Positions 1 to 8,939 of a stretch of DNA of 64,000 nucleotides are shown piece by piece. The DNA is taken from assembly GCA_020847045.1 (NCBI GenBank), contig JADLCT010000047.1:1-64000 (forward strand). Direction: 5' to 3'. The notes below the pieces were generated by a model. It was not told the origin of the DNA. It saw only the letters and a program-made list of their open reading frames with translations, and did no database searches. The DNA comes from Bryobacterales bacterium (GTDB lineage: Bacteria > Acidobacteriota > Terriglobia > Bryobacterales > Bryobacteraceae). A program made the translations under genes and the position numbers. How positions within the stretch are numbered: the first letter of the stretch is position 1; each line of letters starts with the position of its first letter.

Positions 1-39
1 TCATGTGCAGGGATTGAGCCAGTTGTAAGCCGGTACTAC

Positions 40-1035
40 TCATATGCTAATCGTCGTCAGTTTTTGTGAGGGCGCTTTCAGCTCCGATGGCAACGAGAAC
101 CGCACGTCCTCATCCTTGATTTCGACCGCTTCCACGGACGTAAAGCCGAAGCGCTGTTGCAAGGCCCGGATGAGGCCCTGCACCAGGTTCTCCGGCGCCG
201 ATGCGCCCGCGGTGACGCCCACGCGCGCGGCCGTTTGAAACCACTCCGGCCGCAGATACCGTTCGTCGTCGATCAAATACGCGGGCACGCCCATGTTGAC
301 GCACACCTCGACCATGCGCCGCGAATTCGAGCTGTTTTGCGAACCCACCACCAGCAGCAGATCAATGCCCGGCGCCACGGCTTTCACCGCCTGCTGGCGG
401 TTCTCGGTGGCGTAGCAGATGTCCTGCGCCGGCGGCCCGTGCATCTTGGGAAACCGCTGCTTCAAAATGCCGACAATGCCGTTGGTCTCGTCCAGGCTGA
501 GCGTGGTCTGCGTGAGATAGACGATGCGTTCGGGGTTGGGCGGCTCCACCACGGCGGCCTCGGCCTCGTCGCTCACCACGATGGTGGACGCCGGGGCCTC
601 GCCCATCGTGCCGATCACCTCGTCGTGGTCGCGATGGCCGATCAACAAAATCGTGTAGCCTTCGCGCGCGAACTTCAGCGCTTCCAGATGAACCTTGGTC
701 ACCAGCGGGCAGGTGGCGTCGATTACATCGAGCTTCCGCGCCTGCGCTTCGCGGCGCACCTCGGGCGACACGCCATGCGCGCTGAAAATCACACGCGCCC
801 CGGAAGGCACCTCCGGCAGTTCATCCACGAAGATCGCGCCCAGCGAACGCAGCTCTTCCACCACGTGCCGGTTGTGCACGATCTCTTTCCGCACATAGAT
901 GGGAGCGCCAAACAGGTTCAGGGCGATCTTCACCACGTCGATCGCACGCACAACACCAGCACAAAACCCACGCGGGGTGAGCAGCAAGATGTGCTTCGTT
1001 TGGCCGTCCGCGGGCCCAGCGGCAGCAACATTCAT
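40..1035 (-). CDS. ispH: 4-hydroxy-3-methylbut-2-enyl diphosphate reductase (IspH/LytB)
   Basis: This is the last enzyme of the MEP isoprenoid pathway: it reduces HMBPP to IPP and DMAPP with a [4Fe-4S] cluster in the cytoplasm. The 331-residue protein has the family's cluster cysteines in PRGFCAGV (Cys25), DATCPLV and ICYATENR, and the substrate-binding SQNSSNS loop. Length is normal for the family, with about 14 extra N-terminal residues. The ATG is the only usable start before the conserved PRGFCAG block. An extended -10 box lies only 8 bases upstream, so the mRNA may be nearly leaderless. High confidence. Confidence 0.97.
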   Translation of the reverse strand: MNVAAAGPADGQTKHILLLTPRGFCAGVVRAIDVVKIALNLFGAPIYVRKEIVHNRHVVEELRSLGAIFVDELPEVPSGARVIFSAHGVSPEVRREAQARKLDVIDATCPLVTKVHLEALKFAREGYTILLIGHRDHDEVIGTMGEAPASTIVVSDEAEAAVVEPPNPERIVYLTQTTLSLDETNGIVGILKQRFPKMHGPPAQDICYATENRQQAVKAVAPGIDLLLVVGSQNSSNSRRMVEVCVNMGVPAYLIDDERYLRPEWFQTAARVGVTAGASAPENLVQGLIRALQQRFGFTSVEAVEIKDEDVRFSLPSELKAPSQKLTTISI

Positions 1036-1043
1036 GTAGGTCC

Positions 1044-1052
1044 ATTATAGCA
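1044..1052 (-). promoter_or_regulatory. Extended -10 promoter element of ispH
   Basis: Read on the minus strand the sequence is TGCTATAAT, a perfect extended -10 (TGnTATAAT). No good -35 is visible, as is usual for extended -10 promoters. A start point 6-7 bases downstream falls at about 1037, within a few bases of the ispH ATG (1035), and there is no clear ribosome binding site in between. Confidence 0.55.
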
Positions 1053-1107
1053 GCCATCACCGGTGAAACCCTCACGCGCCGGGGCTATCAACGCCGGGGC
1101 CGGGACG

Positions 1108-1749
1108 CTATTCCACCGGGAATTCCAGGTAAGGCGCCAGCACGCTCCGCACCCGGTCCGGCGTCCAGACGCCCTCGGGCGCGCGCTGCCCTTCCGCAAA
1201 GCGTATGTTGAACCGCGATCCGGAGGTCCGCCGCCGGAGCTGCTCCGGACTCATCGCCGTCACATCGCCCCCGGCCGCGCGCTCCTTCATCCGGGCCTCT
1301 TCGCGCTCGCGGCGGTCTCTCAGCGTGCGCAGCCGCATGTCAATCGAGCGCCGCCGCTGCGTGGAAGCCGTCCTGCGCTCACGCTCGAGTTGCCGCTCCT
1401 CGTAGGACTTCTCCACCGCCTGGTTCGAGGTGAACATGCGGTCCTTGAAACCGCCAAAGCCGCCGCCGTTCAGATGCAGCTCAATGTGGTCCTTCTTCAG
1501 ATGCACGGCGGTCACCTTGGCGCGCGCGCCTTTGCGGAGGCCCACGCCGTAGCGGCGGATGTCCTCGGCGATCTGAAAATCGTTGGTGGCCGAATCCTCG
1601 CCGGGACGGATGTCCACGCCGTTGCTGTCGCCCGGCATGTCGATGCGCGGGGCAACAATGCGGCCCTCGAAGGCCTGGCGGAGCGCGTCCTCGTTCTGCG
1701 CCCACGCCGCGCACGCAAGCCACAGCAGCACAGCCATCCGGCGAGTCAT
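1108..1749 (-). CDS. Exported hypothetical protein, basic and Arg/Glu-rich
   Basis: 213 residues. A short Sec-type signal peptide (residues 1-17, cut after AAWA) is followed by a mixed region and then, from about residue 110 to 175, a highly charged stretch with many Arg and Glu (YEERQLERERR, RDRREREEARMKER) that probably forms a long helix or coiled coil. I recognise no family. It is likely periplasmic. It starts 61 bp from the divergent metallo-beta-lactamase gene, so the two may share a control region. Coding is supported by the signal peptide and by the frame having the third-position GC bias of its neighbours. Confidence 0.7.
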   Translation of the reverse strand: MTRRMAVLLWLACAAWAQNEDALRQAFEGRIVAPRIDMPGDSNGVDIRPGEDSATNDFQIAEDIRRYGVGLRKGARAKVTAVHLKKDHIELHLNGGGFGGFKDRMFTSNQAVEKSYEERQLERERRTASTQRRRSIDMRLRTLRDRREREEARMKERAAGGDVTAMSPEQLRRRTSGSRFNIRFAEGQRAPEGVWTPDRVRSVLAPYLEFPVE

Positions 1750-1810
1750 GCCGCGTAGGATAGCATCGCCGCACGGACGTTGGCGGCGGTTCTGCTACGC
1801 TAATCCGTTT

Positions 1811-2668
1811 ATGCTGACTCGTCTTCTGCCGTTGCTCCTCGCCACCGCGCCCGTGTGGGCCCAGTATGCCCCGGCCAACCCGGAATGGAACCGCCCCGTT
1901 GCGCCCTTCCGCATCGCCGGGAACCTCTACTACGTGGGCGCCGAGGGCATTTCCTCATTCCTGCTCACTTCGCCGCAAGGCCACGTTCTCATCGACACCG
2001 GCTTTGAAGAAACCGCAGCGCAGGTGGAAGCCAACACGGCGAAGCTGGGGTTCCGCTTCACGGACATCAAGCTGATTCTCGCCACGCATGGCCACAACGA
2101 CCACACGGGCGGCATTGCCGTGGTGAAACGGAAAACCGGCGCGCGTTTTCTGGCCAACCCCGCCGAGCGCACCACCTTCCTGGAAGGCGGCGTCAACGAC
2201 TTCGCCTGGCCCGGCCGCTTCGCCTACCGCCCCGTGACGCCCGACGGAGCCTTGCGCGACGGCGAACCCGTGCGTGTGGGCCCGCTGGCGGTTACGCCGC
2301 ACTTCACTCCGGGCCACACCAAGGGGGGCACATCCTACGCCTTCACCGTCGAGGACTCCGGCCGGCCGCTGCGCGTGCTGGTGGCCTGCAGCGTCTCCAC
2401 GCCCGGCTACAAACTCGTGGACAACGCTCGCTACCCGGACATCGTGCGTGACGTGGAATCGACCATCGCCAAGATGCGTGCGCTTCCCGTGGACATCTTT
2501 CTTTCGGGGCACGGGTGGGATTTCGGACTCACCGAAAAGGCCAAGGCCCGCGCCACGGACGCAAGCGCCGCACTCTTTTTGAACGCGGCGGACTACCGCG
2601 CCTGGCTGGACAAGTCGCTGGCCGCGTTCCGCGCCGAACTGGACAAGCAGCGCGCCGCGCGCCGGTAG
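1811..2668 (+). CDS. Metallo-beta-lactamase, subclass B3 type
   Basis: 285 residues with a Sec signal peptide (residues 1-17, cut after PVWA), so periplasmic. It has the zinc ligands of subclass B3 enzymes: His93-Gly-His95-Asn-Asp97-His98, then His in TPGHTKGGTS and His in LSGHGWDF. The stretches NLYYVGAEGISSFLL and GHVLIDTGF are typical of B3 enzymes. The common SHAHxDH core is THGHNDH here. The family hydrolyses beta-lactams, but many chromosomal soil homologues are weak or act on other substrates. The ATG at 1811 was chosen because it begins the signal peptide; longer upstream frames would run through the divergent gene. Confidence 0.85.
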   Translation: MLTRLLPLLLATAPVWAQYAPANPEWNRPVAPFRIAGNLYYVGAEGISSFLLTSPQGHVLIDTGFEETAAQVEANTAKLGFRFTDIKLILATHGHNDHTGGIAVVKRKTGARFLANPAERTTFLEGGVNDFAWPGRFAYRPVTPDGALRDGEPVRVGPLAVTPHFTPGHTKGGTSYAFTVEDSGRPLRVLVACSVSTPGYKLVDNARYPDIVRDVESTIAKMRALPVDIFLSGHGWDFGLTEKAKARATDASAALFLNAADYRAWLDKSLAAFRAELDKQRAARR

Positions 2669-2679
2669 AGGACCGCACC

Positions 2680-2713
2680 AAAAGAAAAAGGCCAGCCCGT
2701 AGGCTGGCCCTTT
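2680..2713. terminator. Bidirectional intrinsic terminator
   Basis: An A-rich run (AAAAGAAAAA) is followed by an 8-bp perfect stem GGCCAGCC (2690-2697), loop CGTA, GGCTGGCC (2702-2709), then CTTT. It sits between the convergent metallo-beta-lactamase and TonB-dependent carrier genes. Read on the minus strand the stem is followed by a long T-run, so it should stop the long carrier transcript best. Confidence 0.85.
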
Positions 2714-2732
2714 CCGTAAACGCGCGTCAGGC

Positions 2733-5700
2733 TTAGAAGTCCAGACGCAGGCCCATCGTGATGATGCGGGGGCCGGACTGCGGGCCCGTGGCCGCGCCGA
2801 AGCCGGCGTTGCCGATCGTACCGTTCACTCCGAAGTTGGTCCGGTTGAACAGATTGAACATGTCGGCGCGATAGACGAAGTCAATCGCCCGCGTGTCGTT
2901 GATCGCCCAGCGGAAGCGCTTAGAGAGCGAGATGTTCTCTTCGCGCACCATCGGCTGGCGGAAGGCCGAGTGATACAAGGCCGCCGTGCCCATCGTGTAG
3001 GTGGGCGCCGAAGCAAACGGAGCGTTCGCGCCGGAGTTGAAGAAGCGGACGGTGGAGTTGCCCGGATCGAGCGTGCTGTAATCGACGCCCGTGCGCACCG
3101 AGCCGTTCACCTGGTTGGCCTTGGTGAGACGCGAGAACAACACGCCGTTGCCCAGCGGGTTGCCCGGCGTGGCCACCTGGAACAGGACGCCGGAGCGGTA
3201 CTGCAGGGCCGCCGACACGTTCCAGCCGCCCATCAGGAAGTTCAAGGCTTTGTTGTCCGAGTTCAGGAACTTCTTGCCTTTGCCCACCGGCAGCTCATAG
3301 GAGCTGAGGATGTTCAGGATGTGCGGCTGGTCGAACGGCAGGTAGGACTTCATGTCGTTCACGTTGTAGGCATCCTGCGCGCCGACGTTGAAGTGCTGCG
3401 AGAAGATCTGGCGGTAGTGGTTCGCCGCCAGCGACTTCGAGAAGGTGTAGCTGGACAGCAGTTGCCAGTCGCCGAAGCGGCGTTCCAGTTTGGCCTGGAA
3501 GGCGTCGTACCAGGTCTGGCCCTGGCCCGAGTTGCGGCTGATGACGCCGAAGAACTGCGGGAAGGGACGCAGCGACTGCGCCAGGGTCTGGTTGTCCGGG
3601 AAGGCGTCGTAGGGCTTTTTGAAGCCAGCGGCGGTCACCAGCGGATCGGAGATGCGGCGGCCCAACATGGTGCCCAGGGCCAGACGGCTGGCCGGCAACT
3701 GGTTGATGTCCACGCTCGAGTTCAGGCGCGTGCCGCGGTTGCCCACGTAAGCGAAGTCCAGCAGGAAATTCTTCACTTCATGCTGCAGGTTCAAACTCCA
3801 TTCGTGCACGCGCGGCGCCTTGCCGTAGGTGCTCGACATGTAATCCATATCGCCGGAGAGGATGCCCTGGGTGGGGCTCAACGACGGAGGATCGACGAAC
3901 CCGGCCGGGCGGGGAACACCGTTGTCCCAGTTCAGGGCCGCGTTCAAGCCATCGCTCACATAGCTCATCAGTCCGCTGCCATAGCCGGTGCGGCAGCCGC
4001 AGCCTCCGTTGCCGAGCGTCTGGTAGTAGACGCCCCAGCCGCCGCGCAGCACGGTCTTGTCGGCCAGGCGGTAGGCGAAGCCGACACGGGGGCCGATGTT
4101 GCTGAAGTCGGTCGGGTAGAACCGCTTCACGTTCTGGCGGCCGGCGCCGTAGCCGGCAAACACGAGCGTGCCCGGAAGCCCGCCCGCGCCCGGATTGGGC
4201 TTGTTGATGTCCACCATCGAGTAGTCGCCGTTCATTTCATGCCAGCCCACGGGAACCTCGTAGCGCATGCCCAGGTTCAGGGTCAGGCGCGGGGTCACCT
4301 TCCAGTTGTCCTGGATGTAGCCGGCCGTGTAGCCGTAGCGGATCTGCGCGATCAGCGTGGGCGGAGTGACGTTCATGTTGGCCGAATCGGTGGCGCCCAG
4401 CAGCATGCTGGCAAAGGCGTGGCCGGTGGTGGTGAGCGCGGTGGGCGAGGCCGTCTGCGCGCGGTTGAAGAAGAACTGGCCGTTGGTGCCGGCCAGGTCG
4501 AGCGGGTTGGAGAAGGTGCGCAGGTTGCGCCAGTCCCAGCCCATCTTCAACTCATGCTTGCCGTGCAGGTAGGTGATGCCCTGCGTCAGGTGATAGGTCC
4601 AGTTGAACTGCGTGCCGGTGGAGACCTTGCCGTCCTGGACGCCCCAGGCCGACAGGCCGTCGGCGCCGCTGAAGTTCACGCGGGGGAAGGCGTCGGACAG
4701 GCCGCTGACGCCGGGAATGCCGATCTTGGAGCCCCATCCCTTCTGCGCCGGGTTGTCCCAGCCCTGCTGCTGGCGGGTGAAGCTGAACGTCGAGTGAATC
4801 AGCAGCGTCGGCTTCAGCACCAGGTCATGGTTGACGCGGTAGTTTTCCGGACGCTGCGAGTTCGAGCCCAGACCGTTGCCGATCGGGCCGTCGAAGTTGG
4901 TGGTGTTCTGAATGTCCTGGTTCTGGCGGCTCATGTAGTAGGACACGCGGTTCGAGTTGGAAAACGCGTGGTCGAACTTCAGGCTCCAGTGGTAATCCTT
5001 CACGGCCGAGGTGTTCACGTAGGCGTAGTTGTTCGCCACGCCCGCGCCGGTCGGATTGGGCAGCAGCGGTAGTACGCCGTTGGCCACCTTGCTGAACCGG
5101 CTCTTGGGAATCAGGTTGCCGGAAAACGGCTGGCGCGTCGTGCCCGCCGTGGTCGACGGATCATAGATGGTCTGCGAACCGGCGAAGTTGCCGTCCTTCC
5201 AGGCCGCCGTCGGCACCGTCAACACCGGGAAGCCGAGCGAAGCCGGACGCAGATCCTTCGCATAGGTGAAGTACCAGAACGTCTTGTTCCGGCCGTCGTA
5301 CACCTTGGGAATCCAGACCGGGCCGCCAATGACGGCGCCCGCCTCATTGAAACGCTCTTTCGGGCGGAAGCCAGGCTTGTTGGCCGGGTTGCGGTTCACG
5401 TTGTAACCGGCCGCGTTGAAAATGTCCCGGCGCAGGTTCCAGAAAGCGCCGCCATGCAGATCGTTGGTGCCCGACTTGGTGATGAACACCTCCACGCCGC
5501 CGCCGAAACGGCCATACTCGGAGGAGTAGGTTCCGGTCAGCAGCTTGAACTCGCCAAACTGCTCCGAGGCGGGGAAGTTGAACGACACGCCGCCGGACTC
5601 CGGAATCGTCGCGCTGCCGCCGTCCAGGAGAATCTCCTTGGCGCGGCCGCCCGAACCGGAAATCGAGGTCTCCGCCGTGCCCGAGCTGACGCCCGGCATG

Positions 5701-6176
5701 TAACGGATGAAGGCTTCCGGGTTGCGGATGCCGCCTGTGAACAGGGGCAGCGTGTTCATGAACTTGTTGGAAAAGTTCTGACCGCGCGTGGCATCCTGTG
5801 CTTCGAGCAACGGCGCTTCGGCGGTGACTTCCACCGACTGCTGCACGTCGCCCACTTCCAGCGACATATCCAGGCCCACGCGCTGCGCAACACGGACTTC
5901 CAAACCCGTGCGTACTAGCTTCTTAAAGCCCGTCTGCTGGACGTCCACCTCGTAGTTGCCTACGGGCAGACTGCCGAAAACATACAGCCCGGCCGCGGAG
6001 GTGACCGTCTGAGTGGTGACGCCGGTTTCCAGGTTCTTCGCCGATACCTTTGCATTCGGTATGGCGGCGCCTCCCGGATCTGTGATCGTTCCCGCCATTG
6101 AACCTGTGCTCACCTGCCCGAAGCAGAGTGAACCAATGAGCAGGAACACCACGACAAACATTGTCTTTGTGTTCAT
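2733..6176 (-). CDS. TonB-dependent outer membrane carrier with carboxypeptidase-regulatory-like domain
   Basis: 1147 residues. Signal peptide at residues 1-20 (cut after LCFG), then a carboxypeptidase-regulatory-like beta domain (about 25-110: GSMAGTITDPGGAAIPNA, GLYVFGSLPVGNYEV), a plug domain (about 120-250) and a very large beta-barrel with many aromatic strands ending in the outer-membrane signature MGLRLDF with terminal Phe. This architecture is the Oar-like family expanded in Acidobacteria, thought to import large or oligomeric substrates, often glycans. The substrate cannot be read from the sequence. It forms its own transcription unit with a strong promoter, a palindromic operator candidate and a terminator. 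An AGAAGGGG ribosome binding site precedes the ATG. Confidence 0.93.
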   Translation of the reverse strand: MNTKTMFVVVFLLIGSLCFGQVSTGSMAGTITDPGGAAIPNAKVSAKNLETGVTTQTVTSAAGLYVFGSLPVGNYEVDVQQTGFKKLVRTGLEVRVAQRVGLDMSLEVGDVQQSVEVTAEAPLLEAQDATRGQNFSNKFMNTLPLFTGGIRNPEAFIRYMPGVSSGTAETSISGSGGRAKEILLDGGSATIPESGGVSFNFPASEQFGEFKLLTGTYSSEYGRFGGGVEVFITKSGTNDLHGGAFWNLRRDIFNAAGYNVNRNPANKPGFRPKERFNEAGAVIGGPVWIPKVYDGRNKTFWYFTYAKDLRPASLGFPVLTVPTAAWKDGNFAGSQTIYDPSTTAGTTRQPFSGNLIPKSRFSKVANGVLPLLPNPTGAGVANNYAYVNTSAVKDYHWSLKFDHAFSNSNRVSYYMSRQNQDIQNTTNFDGPIGNGLGSNSQRPENYRVNHDLVLKPTLLIHSTFSFTRQQQGWDNPAQKGWGSKIGIPGVSGLSDAFPRVNFSGADGLSAWGVQDGKVSTGTQFNWTYHLTQGITYLHGKHELKMGWDWRNLRTFSNPLDLAGTNGQFFFNRAQTASPTALTTTGHAFASMLLGATDSANMNVTPPTLIAQIRYGYTAGYIQDNWKVTPRLTLNLGMRYEVPVGWHEMNGDYSMVDINKPNPGAGGLPGTLVFAGYGAGRQNVKRFYPTDFSNIGPRVGFAYRLADKTVLRGGWGVYYQTLGNGGCGCRTGYGSGLMSYVSDGLNAALNWDNGVPRPAGFVDPPSLSPTQGILSGDMDYMSSTYGKAPRVHEWSLNLQHEVKNFLLDFAYVGNRGTRLNSSVDINQLPASRLALGTMLGRRISDPLVTAAGFKKPYDAFPDNQTLAQSLRPFPQFFGVISRNSGQGQTWYDAFQAKLERRFGDWQLLSSYTFSKSLAANHYRQIFSQHFNVGAQDAYNVNDMKSYLPFDQPHILNILSSYELPVGKGKKFLNSDNKALNFLMGGWNVSAALQYRSGVLFQVATPGNPLGNGVLFSRLTKANQVNGSVRTGVDYSTLDPGNSTVRFFNSGANAPFASAPTYTMGTAALYHSAFRQPMVREENISLSKRFRWAINDTRAIDFVYRADMFNLFNRTNFGVNGTIGNAGFGAATGPQSGPRIITMGLRLDF

Positions 6177-6244
6177 AAACCCCTTCTAAATCGAAACTTG
6201 AACCCAGACCTGTCCCCACGATAGAGAGAACAGGACGTTACTGA

Positions 6245-6273
6245 ATTGTATTTTCGGGAGAAGATCCCGTCAA
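6245..6273 (-). promoter_or_regulatory. Sigma70 promoter of the TonB-dependent carrier
   Basis: On the minus strand TTGACG (6268-6273) and TACAAT (6245-6250) are separated by exactly 17 bases. It is among the strongest vegetative promoter matches noticed in the window. Expected start near 6238 gives a leader of about 60 bases before the ATG at 6176. Confidence 0.8.
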
Positions 6274-6287
6274 GATAACGTTATCTT
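6272..6287. promoter_or_regulatory. 16-bp perfect palindrome, operator candidate
   Basis: AAGATAACGTTATCTT is a perfect palindrome with a central CG, the symmetry typical of LacI/GalR-family operators. Its last two bases overlap the -35 box of the carrier promoter. No LacI-type regulator gene lies in the window. The surrounding 6240-6345 is unusually AT-rich. Confidence 0.6.
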
Positions 6288-6394
6288 AACAAAATTTAAT
6301 CATTTTTGACGTGGAATCGTAATCCCAACAAAACAATTACCTTCCCCACGCCGCCTCCGGCCGGGCCTTTTGGTGCAGAAAAGTTCCACACCAA

Positions 6395-7534
6395 TTACAG
6401 TCTGAGGAAGATGCCACGCCGGTACATGAGCCAGGCCACCGCATAAAGCACCAGCACATGGGCCAGCCCGTACAGCGCACTCGCATTGATGGGCGAAGCC
6501 ATGCGCAGGAAAAAGCCGTCATAAACGGCCTTCTTGGCGCCGGTGATCGAAAGCACATCAGAGAGCACACTCGAGAGCGCATACACGGCAATCGCGTTCA
6601 ACCCGAAGATGACGAACGGCTGGGCCACACGCGTCCACTGCTTCAAATCCGCCAGCCACCAGGCCAGGGCCATGGCCAGAAAGGCGTGTCCGGAGGTGAA
6701 CAGGGCGAAGGATGTGGTCCACAGGTTCTTGTTGATGGGCAGCCAGCGGTCGCACACCAGGCCCAGCGCCACCAGCCCGAAGCCCCACACGGCCAGGGAG
6801 CGCAGCTTGGTGCGCGCGTCGTCGCCGGAGCGCAGGATACCGCCGCATACAAGCCCGAACAGCGTGTTGGCAATCGCGGGCAGCGTGGAGACAAGCCCCT
6901 CGGGATCCCATCGCAACTGGTTCCGGTACAGGTGGCCCGGCATCAGCAGCGAATCAATGTATTGGATGAAGTTTCCCTGCTGGTCCAGAATTCCCGCGCC
7001 ATAGCCGGGCACCGGATAGAGTTTCATCAGCGCCCAATAGCCGCCCAGCAGGCCAACGCTCCACACTACGAGCCCGCGCCCGCCGCCGTAGAACGCGATC
7101 AGCGACGCAAACAGGTAGCACAGGGCTATGCGCTGCAACACCCCGGGAATGCGCAGTGTGGCGAAATCGAAGTTCGGGAAGGCGTTCAGGAACAGGCCGA
7201 TGGCAAATAGGGCCCCTGCGCGGAGGGCGACGTGGCGCAGGAAGGCCTCCGGCGTCTCCCCGCGCGCCTTCCGCGAGGCAAAGCTGAAGGCCATGGCCAC
7301 GCCCATGATCCAGAGGAAAAACGGAAAAATCAGGTCCGTGGGCGTCCACCCGTTCCAGTTGGCGTGCAGCAAGGGCCAATAGGCGTTCGTATGGTCGCCC
7401 AGGTTGTTCACCAGGATCATCCCGGCGATGGTGGCGCCGCGAAAAGCGTCCAAAGACAGCAGGCGCCCGGCGCGGGGCGTTTTCGAATTCTCCAGGGGAA
7501 GATCCGCCGCCCTGCCCGGCGCCTGTGCCGCCAT
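6395..7534 (-). CDS. HGSNAT/NagX-like membrane acyltransferase (DUF5009)
   Basis: 379 residues with about 10 hydrophobic segments. The N-terminus has the family block RLLSLDAFRGATIAGMILVN and, after it, LLHANWNGWTPTDLIFPFFLWIMG. The histidine in HANWNG matches the catalytic His of human heparan-alpha-glucosaminide N-acetyltransferase, which moves acetyl groups from cytoplasmic acetyl-CoA to sugars on the other face of the membrane. Bacterial members occur in amino-sugar use clusters. It follows the Gfo/Idh oxidoreductase by 11 bases, so the two are probably one operon acting on sugars. The exact substrate is unknown. Confidence 0.85.
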   Translation of the reverse strand: MAAQAPGRAADLPLENSKTPRAGRLLSLDAFRGATIAGMILVNNLGDHTNAYWPLLHANWNGWTPTDLIFPFFLWIMGVAMAFSFASRKARGETPEAFLRHVALRAGALFAIGLFLNAFPNFDFATLRIPGVLQRIALCYLFASLIAFYGGGRGLVVWSVGLLGGYWALMKLYPVPGYGAGILDQQGNFIQYIDSLLMPGHLYRNQLRWDPEGLVSTLPAIANTLFGLVCGGILRSGDDARTKLRSLAVWGFGLVALGLVCDRWLPINKNLWTTSFALFTSGHAFLAMALAWWLADLKQWTRVAQPFVIFGLNAIAVYALSSVLSDVLSITGAKKAVYDGFFLRMASPINASALYGLAHVLVLYAVAWLMYRRGIFLRL

Positions 7535-7545
7535 AATGGTCCGCC

Positions 7546-8856
7546 TTAGCCCCGTACTTTATTCGTCCTGTGGTTCCATTCCAGCCGCCGCTTCTGCCGG
7601 TAGCTGGCGTTGGCCACGTGAGCCGCGCCCGCCGCGTAGTGTCCCTCGGTGGCGTTTTCCACCGAGGGTGAACCGGTGCGGATGGATTGAATGAAATGCT
7701 CGGCGTGCGAAAGGCCGCGGTCGATGGTGATCGTCTCCGGTTCAGGCCGCGGCGGCAGCGGCTCCTTCGGACGGCCGTTCGGCAGGTAGCCTTTGCTGAT
7801 GTAGTACTGCTCGCGCATCGCCTTCGGCCACTGGTAGGTGCCGTAGCCTTGCACGTCGTTGTCGACGGGCTCCTTGGTCACCACCAGCTTGCCGCGCTCC
7901 TCCCACATCGCCGCCTCCGTGCCATGAATCGTCCAGGGCCGCGAAGGCACGCTGGTCTCCAGGTTCACGTAGACATCGGCCACGAAGCTGTCGTAGTCAA
8001 ACAGCGTGTTCATGTAGTCGGGCACCGTGCGGCCATCATTCCATTTGAAGATGCCGCCGTGCGAGCTTACCGAACGCGGCGCCTCGACGCTCATCACCTC
8101 GTGCAGCCATGTCAGCAGGTGCACATAAAGGTCCGTCGCCACGCCGCCCGAGTATTCCCACCAGCAGCGCCACTGGAAGAAGGTGCGCGCGTCAAACGGC
8201 TTGCCCTTGTAGTGGCCCAGAAACTTCGGCCAGTCGATGGTCTCCGGCGAGGCGTCGGGCGGAATGGCGTACTTCCAGGCGCCCTGCGCGTTGTTCCGGT
8301 GGTTGCTCATGCGCACCATGTGCACGCGGCCCAGTTGGCCGCTCTTGACGATCTCTTTGGCCTTGGCCGTGAGCGCCGAGCTCTTGGCCTGGCTTCCCAC
8401 CTGCAGCACCGTCCCTGCGGCTTTCTCGGCGGCGATCAACTGCGGACCCTCGGCCAGGCTCCACGTCATGGGCTTCTCGATGTAAACATGCTTGCCCGCC
8501 GACAGGGCGTCCAGCGTGAGCTTCTTGTGCAGGTGGTCCGGTACGGCGATCACCACGGCGTCGATGTCCTTGCGGTCCAGAATGGCCCGGTAGTCCTTGC
8601 CGGTCATGATCTGGCTGTTGATCTGTTCCTTGGCGCGCGTCAGACAGCCGTCGTATAGATCCACAACCGCCAGGCAGTTCACCCCGGCAATCGACTTGTG
8701 ATCCTCGATCAGTTGCGTGCCGCGGATGCCGCTGCCGATGAAACCCAGGTTCACCTGGTCGTTCACGCTGGCGGCGCGCAGCCGGGGCGCTTTGTCGGCA
8801 AGTTGGTAGACCACGGCGGCGCCAGCGGTCTGCAGCAGGGATCGGCGAGTAGGCAT
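7546..8856 (-). CDS. Gfo/Idh/MocA family oxidoreductase, exported by Tat
   Basis: 436 residues. A twin-arginine leader (PTRRSLLQTAGAA) is followed by a Rossmann fold (LGFIGSGIRG, around residues 35-45) and the family's catalytic EKP motif in YIEKPMTW. These enzymes oxidise or isomerise sugars and derivatives with a tightly bound NAD(P), which fits folding in the cytoplasm before Tat export. It starts an operon with the HGSNAT-like acyltransferase. The substrate cannot be inferred. Confidence 0.9.
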   Translation of the reverse strand: MPTRRSLLQTAGAAVVYQLADKAPRLRAASVNDQVNLGFIGSGIRGTQLIEDHKSIAGVNCLAVVDLYDGCLTRAKEQINSQIMTGKDYRAILDRKDIDAVVIAVPDHLHKKLTLDALSAGKHVYIEKPMTWSLAEGPQLIAAEKAAGTVLQVGSQAKSSALTAKAKEIVKSGQLGRVHMVRMSNHRNNAQGAWKYAIPPDASPETIDWPKFLGHYKGKPFDARTFFQWRCWWEYSGGVATDLYVHLLTWLHEVMSVEAPRSVSSHGGIFKWNDGRTVPDYMNTLFDYDSFVADVYVNLETSVPSRPWTIHGTEAAMWEERGKLVVTKEPVDNDVQGYGTYQWPKAMREQYYISKGYLPNGRPKEPLPPRPEPETITIDRGLSHAEHFIQSIRTGSPSVENATEGHYAAGAAHVANASYRQKRRLEWNHRTNKVRG

Positions 8857-8939
8857 ATGGAAGCTCCTTGCAAAATTATAGGCGAACCAACCTAAACATC
8901 TCCGGCGGCGTTGCCGATGACCTAGGTGGATTGTTGGAG

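Noticed and set aside
2970-5072. A 700-codon plus-strand open frame within the TonB-dependent carrier gene
   Set aside because: Antisense shadow with no recognisable domain and a composition typical of reversed GC-rich coding sequence.
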